Assembly: GCF_028823665.1 (NCBI RefSeq)
Contig: NZ_JAPEHV010000007.1
Coordinates: 1 to 64,000, forward strand
Direction of reading: 5' to 3'
DNA from: Microbacterium sp. C7(2022)
Lineage (GTDB): Bacteria; Actinomycetota; Actinomycetes; Actinomycetales; Microbacteriaceae
Length of the DNA stretch: 64,000 nucleotides
Each line of letters starts with the position of its first letter. Position 1 is the first letter of the stretch. Below are positions 57,901-64,000 of this stretch, piece by piece. The notes beneath the pieces are model-generated. The model was not told where the DNA came from. It saw nothing but the letters and a program-made list of their open reading frames with translations, and ran no database searches. Position numbers and translations under genes: made by a program.

Positions 57901-58059
57901 GAGTGGAACTGCCCGTCGTGGGCGCCGATCAAGGGCAACGCAGACTCGATGATCTACCACCTAAAGGGCCAGCGCTACTACAACGCCACCAAGCCGGAGG
58001 AGTGCTTCCGCACCGAGACGGCGGCCGTCAATGCGGGGTACCGCAAGGCCAAGGTCTGA
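54931..58059 (+). CDS. Secreted multi-domain repeat protein with C-terminal sunset domain
   Basis: This 1042-residue protein starts at GTG 54931 with GGGGAG six bases before. A signal peptide (A-V-L-T-V-L-A-V-V-F-S-A-F-G) ends near A-R-A-A-E-T. Then come about four carboxypeptidase-regulatory/SdrD-like beta domains (G-S-V-S-G-I-V-T-G, A-T-V-S-G-R-V-T, G-V-I-E-G-T-V-T, A-S-I-S-G-T-V-S). Next are about seven repeats of some 80 residues built on P-T-I-S-G, G-T-W-T and Y-Q-W-Y-A-N-G. The tail (W-N-C-P-S-W-A-P-I-K-G-N and E-E-C-F) is a sunset-like domain. It is probably a cell-surface or matrix protein. Nearly identical repeats at DNA level make copy-number change likely. Confidence 0.85.
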   Translation: MTTTVSAHRTRIIAVLTVLAVVFSAFGTVATSSPARAAETGSVSGIVTGPTGLPMAEVEVRVHRIQMVDGTRYWRYVDETTTDALGVYTFVGLAPDAYTLEVLTSTGELRADGQVIGEWWHDQPDERSATAFEIAEGDTLIDMNFQVDVKATVSGRVTDPDGSGVTLASVSLMRWTEVDGDGYWDAVSTGNADNNGNYTAMASQAGRYTLRVETSRSSGMLGAWWGGAASAESATTFDLEPGDVLSDMDIALDAGGVIEGTVTRADTGAPVPTVFVRLSKLVTHSTGSSWQAISPPEVTGQSGTFRAIGLETGTYRVEFDPHNPYLLGQWWPDAAAAADAQVIDVVAGETTSSIDAALAVGASISGTVSHTGGGAHAYGSVDLYRWADEPQARWVSASSTMSDQNGHYAFVGLREGTYTLRFLAGQTGLPSEWWNNQRGAESAQALVVEPGEAVTDIDAELGYADALVSAEPTIDGSLVVGQIVTAQPGDWAEGTSFTYQWAADGVPLEGETSATLTITQALTAQRVSVAVTGTKLGYTPVTRESAASVPVSGGALATTVPTIAGTVAVGSVLTAGVSGWTPDTTFTYRWLADGATISGATSSKLTLTSALQGKRISVAVTGQREFYVSASKTSAQTARVILAGTPTVSGSAIVGSTLTAKAGTWTSSTALKYQWYGNGSAISGATASTYKISSYRSGQKITVAVTGSKSGYATVTKSSASTSYVMRPSTPTISGTLAYGSTVTAKPNTWTTGTTFSYQWYANGVAISGATKSTFKIGSSQKAKQLSVKVTGRKSGHPTVAKTSAKSAKVATAATPTISGTRAVGYTLTANRGTWTSSTTFSYQWYANGTAISGATKSTLKLGSSQASKQITVKVTGRKSGYATVAKTSSATTRVMKPGTPSISGSPTVTRTLTAQTGSWTTGTTFRYQWYVGSTAISGATKSTLKVSSSWAGKTIKVKVTGSRSGYQTASKLSAATRTVGYPSVTAPSSEWNCPSWAPIKGNADSMIYHLKGQRYYNATKPEECFRTETAAVNAGYRKAKV

Positions 58060-58064
58060 CCCAC

Positions 58065-58092
58065 CTGCCCGCACCCACTGCGATGCGGGCAG
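58065..58092 (+). terminator. Terminator-like hairpin after the secreted repeat protein
   Basis: CTGCCCGCA (58065-58073) pairs perfectly with TGCGGGCAG (58084-58092) over a 10-base loop, beginning six bases after the stop codon at 58059. No T-run follows, which is usual in high-G+C actinobacteria. Confidence 0.6.
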
Positions 58093-58118
58093 CTGCGACG
58101 AACGCGTAGGCTCGGAAC

Positions 58119-59300
58119 ATGGCTCTCTTCTCTCGCCGCTCCAAAGACGCTGACGACCAGACGCCCGCTGAGGTGTCGGATGCCGACACCGCCGTGGCGA
58201 ACGGTGCAGACGCTGTGACGCCAGACACCGGCGCGGAAGCCACCGGCGCGGAAGCCACCGGCGCGGAGGGCGCAGACACGGAGAGCGCGGACGCCAACGC
58301 GAGTGCGGACGCTGTGGATGCAGCGGAGGTGTCGGCCGCAGCATCCGTGGGCATCTCGATGTCGTCGTTCGGCGGGTTCGGTTCGACCAGCGCGCCGGCA
58401 GTACCAGCGGCACAGGCCACGCCGACGCCCGGGCCCGGGCAACACGTCGCCAAGCCCCCGGCACCCGAGACTGCACCCGCGCAGACCGAGACGATCCCCG
58501 GGCTGCGCGACAACGTCTTGGTGCGCGCGGCGCTCGCCGATGTGAGTGCCCCCGCACAGTCGGCTGAGGTGCTGAATGTTGTCCGTCAGATGCTGCAGGG
58601 GCACCTGTTCTTGCGCGTCAAGGGTGACGCCCGCGCGCTGATCGCCGAGGGCAAGCCGCTGCCGCTGGCGATGGCGACACTCGGCGAGAAGAACTACGCC
58701 CTCGCGTACTCGAGCGGCGCCGCCCTGCAGGAGAGCGTCAAGGCCGACGGCGATACCGGCACATCGGCGATGGGCCAGCCCGTGCTCGCCGTGATCCGTC
58801 ACGTGCTCGCCGGAACCTACGCCGGGCTCATCATCGACCACGCGTCTGGCCAGGCTCGCGTCACGCTCCCGCGTGACCTGCTCGAGAAGGTCACGGAGCA
58901 GCTCGACGAAAAGATGACCATCAAGTCGCTGCTCGCCGCGCCGCGCACCGACGAGACCGCGCCCGCCGTGGCGGCGGCGCTCGGCACGGTGCCGCTGTGG
59001 GTCGCGATCGGCAAGACTGCCGACGATCGCCCCGGTGTCGCCGAGGGTCGCGCCGCGGATGGCTCGCGCTATCTCGAGGTGTACTCGCACCCGCTCGAAG
59101 TCGCCGCGGTCGGTCGCGGCGATCGCTCGGCACCCATCACCGGTGAGCAACTGGCGGCGGCCCTGAACGGCGACGAGGGCCTCAGTGGTGTCGTCGTCGA
59201 CCCCGCCGGCCCGTGGATCCGTCTGTCACGCGAGCAGCTCGCTCCGCTGCTAGGTGGTTCGGCCGAGGCAGGCAGCGACGACGCGGACGCAGAGGGCTGA
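58119..59300 (+). CDS. SseB-family protein
   Basis: In this 393-residue protein, the first 125 residues are a low-complexity Ala/Glu/Asp/Thr-rich tail containing near-identical G-A-E-A-T units. The SseB-like part runs from about residue 135, with A-L-A-D-V and the core G-Q-P-V-L-A-V and Y-A-G-L-I-I-D-H-A-S. Actinobacterial SseB proteins are of unknown role; the fold suggests enzyme or protein-partner regulation. It appears to be a single-gene unit between the hairpin at 58065-58092 and the LigD-like gene. Confidence 0.8.
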   Translation: MALFSRRSKDADDQTPAEVSDADTAVANGADAVTPDTGAEATGAEATGAEGADTESADANASADAVDAAEVSAAASVGISMSSFGGFGSTSAPAVPAAQATPTPGPGQHVAKPPAPETAPAQTETIPGLRDNVLVRAALADVSAPAQSAEVLNVVRQMLQGHLFLRVKGDARALIAEGKPLPLAMATLGEKNYALAYSSGAALQESVKADGDTGTSAMGQPVLAVIRHVLAGTYAGLIIDHASGQARVTLPRDLLEKVTEQLDEKMTIKSLLAAPRTDETAPAVAAALGTVPLWVAIGKTADDRPGVAEGRAADGSRYLEVYSHPLEVAAVGRGDRSAPITGEQLAAALNGDEGLSGVVVDPAGPWIRLSREQLAPLLGGSAEAGSDDADAEG

Positions 59301-59402
59301 CGCCGGGCGCTCGCACCGAGGACGTGCGGCGCGGTGGGTCCCGTTGACGCGCGTGCCCCGCGAGGGGGTGCACGCGTCGGTGGTGACCAGTACGGTCGGA
59401 GC

Positions 59403-60431
59403 ATGGCCTCAGAGCGCATCTCGTTGACCGTCCCGGGACCGGACGGCGACCGCACCGTGGGGCTGTCGAGCCCCAACCGCGTGCTGTGGCCAGACCTCGG
59501 GATCACCAAGCACGAGCTGGCCGAGTACATCCTCGCCGTCCGTACGCCGTTTTTGGCTGCCAACGGCGACCGCCCGGTCTCGCTCGAGCGGTTCCCTGAG
59601 GGGGTGGACGGCGAACGGTTCTATTCGAAGAACCCGCCCAAGGGTGCTCCGGGGTTCATCGAGGCCGTCACCGTGACCTACAACAGCGGGCGGCGGCATC
59701 CGCAACTCGTGCTCACCGAACCCGCCTCGGCGGTGTGGGCCGTGCAGATGAACACGGTCGTCTTCCATCCGTGGGCATCGCTGAGCGCGAACACCGACAA
59801 CCCGGTCGAGTTGCGCATCGATCTCGACCCGCAGCCGGGAACGGATTTCTCGGATGCCGCGGCCGTCGCGCCCGCTCTTCGTGACGTCCTCGCCGAGGCG
59901 GGGCTGGAGGCATGGGTGAAGACGAGCGGCAATCGCGGCATCCATCTCTTCTGCCCGATCGAGCCGACCCACGAGTTCCTCGACGTACGCCACGCCGTCA
60001 TCGCCGCCGGACGCGAGCTCGAGAGACGGATGCCGGACAAAGTCACCATGAACTGGTGGAAGGAAGAGCGCGGGGAGCGCGTATTCATCGACTTCAACCA
60101 GGCCAACCGCGACCGAACGATGGCTGGCGCCTACAGCCCACGCGCGCTGCCCGGTGCGACGGTCTCGACACCCGTGACGTGGGACGAGCTCGCCGCGGGA
60201 GTCGACCCGGCAGCGTTCACCGTGCGGACGGTGCCCGATCGTCTCGCCGACGTCGGTGACCCGTGGGCTGACCTGCTCGCATCACCCGGCCGCATCGACA
60301 CGCTCCTGGAATGGTGGCAGCGAGACCTCGACGACGGACTCGGCGAGCTGCCGTTCCCGCCCGAGTTTCCCAAAATGCCGGGGGAGCCCCCTCGCGTGCA
60401 ACCAAGCAGAGCGAAGAAGGCTGATGACTGA
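59403..60431 (+). CDS. LigD-type PrimPol polymerase domain protein
   Basis: This 342-residue stand-alone polymerase/primase has the domain of LigD-type non-homologous end joining. Visible motifs are N-P-x-R-V-L-W-P near residue 25, R-I-D-L-D-P-Q-P-G for the catalytic aspartates, and T-S-G-N-R-G-I-H-L-F and Y-S-P-R-A-L-P near the end. It has no ligase or nuclease part, so it resembles the separately encoded PolD proteins of actinobacteria. An ATP-dependent ligase gene lies 500 bases on, convergent. No ku gene is in the window. Confidence 0.9.
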   Translation: MASERISLTVPGPDGDRTVGLSSPNRVLWPDLGITKHELAEYILAVRTPFLAANGDRPVSLERFPEGVDGERFYSKNPPKGAPGFIEAVTVTYNSGRRHPQLVLTEPASAVWAVQMNTVVFHPWASLSANTDNPVELRIDLDPQPGTDFSDAAAVAPALRDVLAEAGLEAWVKTSGNRGIHLFCPIEPTHEFLDVRHAVIAAGRELERRMPDKVTMNWWKEERGERVFIDFNQANRDRTMAGAYSPRALPGATVSTPVTWDELAAGVDPAAFTVRTVPDRLADVGDPWADLLASPGRIDTLLEWWQRDLDDGLGELPFPPEFPKMPGEPPRVQPSRAKKADD

Positions 60432-60897
60432 GAACGCGATGACTGATTTCGCCGCCAGGATGCTTCGCGTGCGCTGGCTGGTGCGTGCACCCATCGCGCT
60501 GTATCGTGCCGGGCTCGGATGGATGCTGGGCTCGCGGTTCGTGATGATCGAGCACCAGGGGCGGAGCACCGGTGAGGCGCGCTTCGTGGTCGTCGAGGTC
60601 ATCGACCGTGACCGGAATGCCATTCGTGTGGCATCCGGATTCGGCACTCATGCCCAGTGGTACCGCAACCTGCAGGCGAACGGTGTCGCCTACCTCAGCA
60701 CGGGCCGTGCCCGACGAGTCAAGGCGGGCGTGAACCTGCTGGACGAGGCCGAATCGCGCGCCGTGCTCGCGCGATACGCGGCGGCGCATCCCGACGCGTG
60801 GGCGACGCTCGAGCCGGTGATGGGCGAGCTGTCCGAGGAGTCATACCCGTCCGTGGTGGAGTTCGTCCCGCCGGAGGGTTGGCGGTCGCGAGCCTGA
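60424..60897 (+). CDS. Deazaflavin (F420)-dependent nitroreductase-family protein
   Basis: This 157-residue protein overlaps the PrimPol gene by eight bases. It shows the Ddn-type split-barrel pattern M-I-E-H-Q-G-R-S-T-G near residue 40, then V-A-S-G-F-G-T-H-A-Q-W-Y-R-N-L-Q-A-N at about 60-77. Members use F420 or bind lipophilic substrates and are nearly confined to actinobacteria. Its coupling to a DNA repair gene is probably incidental. Confidence 0.87.
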   Translation: MTENAMTDFAARMLRVRWLVRAPIALYRAGLGWMLGSRFVMIEHQGRSTGEARFVVVEVIDRDRNAIRVASGFGTHAQWYRNLQANGVAYLSTGRARRVKAGVNLLDEAESRAVLARYAAAHPDAWATLEPVMGELSEESYPSVVEFVPPEGWRSRA

Positions 60898-60930
60898 CAG
60901 GAGGAGTCGCGCGGGGGGCGTGAGCCGCAC

Positions 60931-61974
60931 TCAGACGAGGACGTCAGCCAGATCGTACGCAGACACCCGGTCGAGCTGCTCGTACGTGCACGAGCGTGCG
61001 TCGCGGTCGGGCCGCCAGCGCTCGAACTGCACCGTGTGGCGGAAGCGATGCCCCTCCAGTTGGTCGTAGCGCACTTCGAGGACGCGCTCGGGGCGCAGCG
61101 CGACGAACGACACATCCTTCGAGCCGGTGAAGCGCGAGCGCTCGCCTTCGCCCGTGGTCGGCCGGCCCTCGGCATCCCGATCCACCAGAGGCTCGAGATC
61201 GTCGATCAGTTCGAGGCGCTTTTTGTCGGTCCACGCGGCGACACCGCCGACCTGAACCAGCGTGCCATCTTCCGAGTACAAGCCGACGAGCAGTGACCCG
61301 ACGCCCTGCCCTGATTTGTGGATGCGGTAGCCGAGCGCGACCACGTCCGCCGTGCGGGCATGTTTGATCTTCAGCATCGTGCGTTTGCCGGGCGCGTACG
61401 GCTGTGCGAGGGGCTTCGCCACCACACCATCGAGACCCGCACCCTCGAACTGCTCGAGCCACCCGGTCGCCACCGCCGGGTCATCCGTGGTGCGCGTCAC
61501 GTGCATCGGGTGCGGCACATCGCCGAGCAGATCGACGAGCTCTGCGCGCCGGGCCTCGAACGGCTCGCCCTGCAGATCACGCTCGCCCCGGGCGAGCAGG
61601 TCGAACGCGATGAACATGGCTGGCGTCTGTTCGCTCAGCAGAGCGACCCGCGATGCGGCCGGGTGGATGCGCTGGCTCAGTGCCTCCCAATCAAGCTTTT
61701 GCGCACCGGGCTCACCGGTGGGCACAACGATCTCGCCGTCGATCAGGCACGGTTCGGGCAGGAGGCGCGAGAACGCCTCGACGAGCTCGGGAAAGTACCG
61801 GGTGAGGGGCTTCGCGCCGCGGCTACCGATCTCGATGCTCTCGCCATCCCACGCGATGAGACCGCGAAATCCGTCCCATTTCGGTTCGAAGCTCAGCCCG
61901 CCGGTCGTCTTCGTCGGGTCGGGAACGCGCGGGACCGACTTTGCCAGCATGGGCGCGGGGATGTCGTACGGCAT
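60931..61974 (-). CDS. ATP-dependent DNA ligase (LigC-like)
   Basis: In this 347-residue protein, the adenylation motif E-P-K32-W-D-G-F-R carries the AMP-accepting lysine. Later nucleotidyl-transferase motifs are I-D-G-E-I-V-V, F-D-L-L-A-R-G, G-V-V-A-K-P and K-I-K-H. An OB domain with V-G-S-L-L-V-G-L-Y follows. Length and composition match LigC, the actinobacterial back-up ligase of end joining or base-excision repair. It is convergent with the PrimPol-Ddn pair, suggesting a loose repair locus. Confidence 0.92.
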   Translation of the reverse strand: MPYDIPAPMLAKSVPRVPDPTKTTGGLSFEPKWDGFRGLIAWDGESIEIGSRGAKPLTRYFPELVEAFSRLLPEPCLIDGEIVVPTGEPGAQKLDWEALSQRIHPAASRVALLSEQTPAMFIAFDLLARGERDLQGEPFEARRAELVDLLGDVPHPMHVTRTTDDPAVATGWLEQFEGAGLDGVVAKPLAQPYAPGKRTMLKIKHARTADVVALGYRIHKSGQGVGSLLVGLYSEDGTLVQVGGVAAWTDKKRLELIDDLEPLVDRDAEGRPTTGEGERSRFTGSKDVSFVALRPERVLEVRYDQLEGHRFRHTVQFERWRPDRDARSCTYEQLDRVSAYDLADVLV

Positions 61975-62014
61975 GGCTCCATCCTGCCGCGCCGATCGCT
62001 CGCGCGGCAGAGGG

Positions 62015-63172
62015 TCAGGTGAGTTCGGCTTCTCGCCGTTTCGGTCGCGCCCACACCGCGGGCTTGTTGTCGCCGTCCCACACTTGGATGATGCCCCACA
62101 CGGTCGCCGCGACCGGAACCGCGAGCACCGCGCCGAGGACTCCGCCGATGATCGTGCCGGCGGTCAGGGCGACCAACACCACGAAGGCATGCAGCTTCAT
62201 CGATCGGGCCATCACGACCGGCTGGAGGAAGTTGCCCTCGAGTTGCTGCACCAACAGGATCACCGCGAGTACGAGGAGCGCATTGATCCAGTCGTTAGCG
62301 ACGAGCGCAACGAGCACCGCGAGTGTGCCGGCGATCGTCGCGCCGACGATGGGGATGAACGCGAGGAGGAACACCAGCACGGCGAGCGGGATGGCGAGGG
62401 GAACGTCGAGGATCAGCAGGCCGATCAGAATGCCGATCGCGTCCACGAGGGCGATCGTTGCCGTGCCGCGAATGTACGACCCGAGTGTGATGACGGTCTT
62501 TGTTCCGATGCGACGCGCCCGCTGGTAGTGCTCGCCGTGGAAGGGGCGCAGCAGGAACTCCCACATGCGCGGGCCATCCTTCAGAAAGAAGAACAGCACC
62601 ACAACCATGAGCACGAATCCGGTCAAGAAGCTCGCGACGGCGCTGACGCCGGCCACCGCGCTCGAACCGAACTGTGCGCTGGTGATGTAGCCGAGGATCT
62701 GGTCGCCCCACTCGTGCAACTGCGTGTCGGTGGGCGCGAAGGGCAACGTGTTGACCCAGTCGAGAAGTTGGCGGAAGCCCTCAACCGCCTGCGTGTAGAG
62801 CTCATCCCACTGGTCGCGCACTGCCCACACGATGAGCCAGCCGACACCCGTGAGCAGGCCAACCGCGGTGAGGAGCGCGATGATGGTGGCAAGCAACGCG
62901 GGCACGCCACGCTCGCGCATCCACTTCATCGCCGGCGCGAAGGCCGCGGCGAGGATGAGCGCGATCGACAGCGGAATAGTCACGAGCGTCAGTGACTGCA
63001 CGGCCCACGCGATGCCGGCGACGACGATCACGATGATGATCACCTGCAGCGAGCGGGTCGCGAAGCGCCCGAGACCGTCGCTCCACAGGCGTGATGGCGA
63101 GTGCGGCGGGACCAGTTCGGCGCCGGTCAGGTCAAGGCGCACGGCCTTCGGAGTGCTGCGGAAGAGACCCAT
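62015..63172 (-). CDS. AI-2E family (PerM/YdiK-like) transporter
   Basis: This 385-residue polytopic membrane protein has about eight helices. The family signature region includes F-F-L-K-D-G-P and later A-F-I-P-I-V-G-A-T-I-A-G, followed by Q-Q-L-E-G-N-F-L-Q-P-V-V-M. The family is named for quorum-signal export, but members also include ion or small-molecule exporters, so the substrate is undetermined. It is probably transcribed alone. Confidence 0.92.
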   Translation of the reverse strand: MGLFRSTPKAVRLDLTGAELVPPHSPSRLWSDGLGRFATRSLQVIIIVIVVAGIAWAVQSLTLVTIPLSIALILAAAFAPAMKWMRERGVPALLATIIALLTAVGLLTGVGWLIVWAVRDQWDELYTQAVEGFRQLLDWVNTLPFAPTDTQLHEWGDQILGYITSAQFGSSAVAGVSAVASFLTGFVLMVVVLFFFLKDGPRMWEFLLRPFHGEHYQRARRIGTKTVITLGSYIRGTATIALVDAIGILIGLLILDVPLAIPLAVLVFLLAFIPIVGATIAGTLAVLVALVANDWINALLVLAVILLVQQLEGNFLQPVVMARSMKLHAFVVLVALTAGTIIGGVLGAVLAVPVAATVWGIIQVWDGDNKPAVWARPKRREAELT

Positions 63173-63263
63173 GACAGCGAGCGTACTGCGCGGTGCCTCG
63201 TCCGCTCGCAGTCTGGTCAGCGCGTCGGTCGGCGTGTACGCTGACGCGCTCCTCGTGCGGTAG

Positions 63264-64000
63264 CTACGCGAACGCGCTCATCCCGGTGATGTCGCGCCCG
63301 ATGAGCAGCGCCTGCACGCTCTCGGTCCCCTCGTACGTGTGGATCGCCTCGATGTCGGTCATGTGCTGCATGACGCGGTATTCGAGAAGGATGCCGTTGC
63401 CGCCGAGCAGGTCGCGGGCCGTGGCCGCGATGCGGCGTGCGGTGCGGGTGTTGTGATACTTCGCCAGCGACGCCTGCGTGGGCCGCAGGTTTCCGGATGC
63501 TTCGAGGTCAGCCATCCACCGGCAGTACAGCTGCATCGAGGTGAGGTCATCGAGCATCTGGGTGAGTCGTTCCTGCACCATCTGGAACTTCGCGAGCGGC
63601 TTGCCGAACTGGATGCGTTCCTTCGCGTACGACAGCGCTGCTTCGTAGCACGCGGTCGCGTGGCCGAGTGCCGACCATGCCACGCCCGAGCGGGTCGAGT
63701 ACAGCACGGTCGAGGCGTCCTTGAAGCTGCGGGCGCCGGGCAAGAGAGCATCGGCGGGCAGGTGAACCGAGGTCAGTGTGATGTGTGCCTGGTGGATGGC
63801 GCGCAGCGAGGCCTTCCCGAGGATCGGTCGGCCGTCATAGCCCGGGGTCTCCTGCGGCACGAGGAAGCACCGAACCGTGTCATGGTCGTCGGCGCCGGGG
63901 GAGTCCACGCGCGCCCACACGAAGGTGACGCCACCCGATGACCCGTTGCCGATCCACTTCTTGGCACCGTCCAGCATCCAGGAACCATCATCCTGACGAG
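63264..64000 (-). CDS. Acyl-CoA dehydrogenase, glutaryl-CoA dehydrogenase-like (partial)
   Basis: Only the C-terminal 245 residues lie in the window; the N-terminus is beyond base 64000. Seen are G-A-K-K-W-I-G-N-G and the flavin-binding R-I-Q-F-G-K-P-L-A-K-F-Q. Y-E-G-T-E-S is the conserved late motif holding the catalytic glutamate of many acyl-CoA dehydrogenases. L-L-G-G-N-G-I-L is typical of the glutaryl-CoA dehydrogenase branch. A role in lysine/tryptophan or aromatic breakdown is likely if that assignment is right. Confidence 0.9.
   Translation of the reverse strand, partial: RQDDGSWMLDGAKKWIGNGSSGGVTFVWARVDSPGADDHDTVRCFLVPQETPGYDGRPILGKASLRAIHQAHITLTSVHLPADALLPGARSFKDASTVLYSTRSGVAWSALGHATACYEAALSYAKERIQFGKPLAKFQMVQERLTQMLDDLTSMQLYCRWMADLEASGNLRPTQASLAKYHNTRTARRIAATARDLLGGNGILLEYRVMQHMTDIEAIHTYEGTESVQALLIGRDITGMSAFA

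Noticed and set aside
56430..58109. 559-residue plus-strand open frame within the repeat protein gene
   Set aside because: It is a shifted frame of the secreted repeat protein; its apparent repeats simply mirror the DNA repeats.

Overview
The window is high-G+C DNA with the look of a Microbacteriaceae actinomycete, probably close to Microbacterium. This rests on gene content and style: GTG and TTG starts, tightly overlapping genes, a deazaflavin (F420)-type nitroreductase, LigD-type PrimPol plus LigC, a secreted protein with a sunset-like domain, and very frequent GGATGC/GCATCC words. I could not run any database search, so all family names are recognised from motifs.

Layout. (1) 1-3.9 kb is decayed accessory DNA: a probable IS481-type transposase tail, a frameshifted hypothetical gene (DUF4238-like), a PD-(D/E)XK nuclease gene cut by an in-frame TGA, and a Thr/Pro-rich membrane protein. 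(2) 3.9-9.4 kb is a catabolic/uptake cluster: a GntR/FCD regulator divergent from a DUF1989 protein, a split-barrel flavoprotein and a complete NitT/TauT-type ABC importer. (3) 9.4-38.3 kb is a defence island. A leftward set carries an SRA-like/HNH nuclease with its separately encoded head domain, a small helical protein, a NERD-helicase, a membrane protein and a UvrD-PD(D/E)XK helicase-nuclease. Divergent from it is a rightward, nearly gap-free seven-gene operon of about 19 kb: RecB-like Fe-S nuclease, Upf1-like SF1 helicase, type III Mod-like methyltransferase, Res-like helicase with an altered nuclease motif, an 1102-residue protein of unknown function, a 1555-residue DUF1998 helicase, and a DUF262-HNH nuclease. 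A DUF726 hydrolase and a NERD protein follow. (4) 38.5-39.5 kb is a likely island edge: a 5'-truncated cobalt-transport gene abutting a tRNA-like sequence. (5) 39.5-64 kb is mostly ordinary chromosomal genes (Fic, amidohydrolase, Lon-N, DUF427, APH, S51 peptidase, MazEF, VapBC, PcrA, SseB, LigD/LigC, AI-2E permease, acyl-CoA dehydrogenase). A small insertion interrupts this stretch: an AbaSI/PvuRts1I-like nuclease bracketed by a duplicated end of the S51 peptidase gene.

How it fits together. The strongest candidate for an undescribed system is the divergent pair of operons at about 11.1-35.5 kb. It joins a type III-like modification/translocation core to a DUF1998 helicase with a large partner, a layout reminiscent of Druantia III or DISARM but matching neither. 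It also adds two nuclease-helicase units with Cas4/AddB-type cysteine clusters. Modification-dependent nucleases (SRA-HNH, DUF262-HNH, AbaSI-like) surround it, so both unmodified and modified phage DNA could be targeted. Other notable signals are a nested, ribosome-site-sequestering RNA structure before the secreted sunset protein, a triplet of tandem hairpins at 47.6 kb, and a perfect AT-rich operator before the Fic gene.
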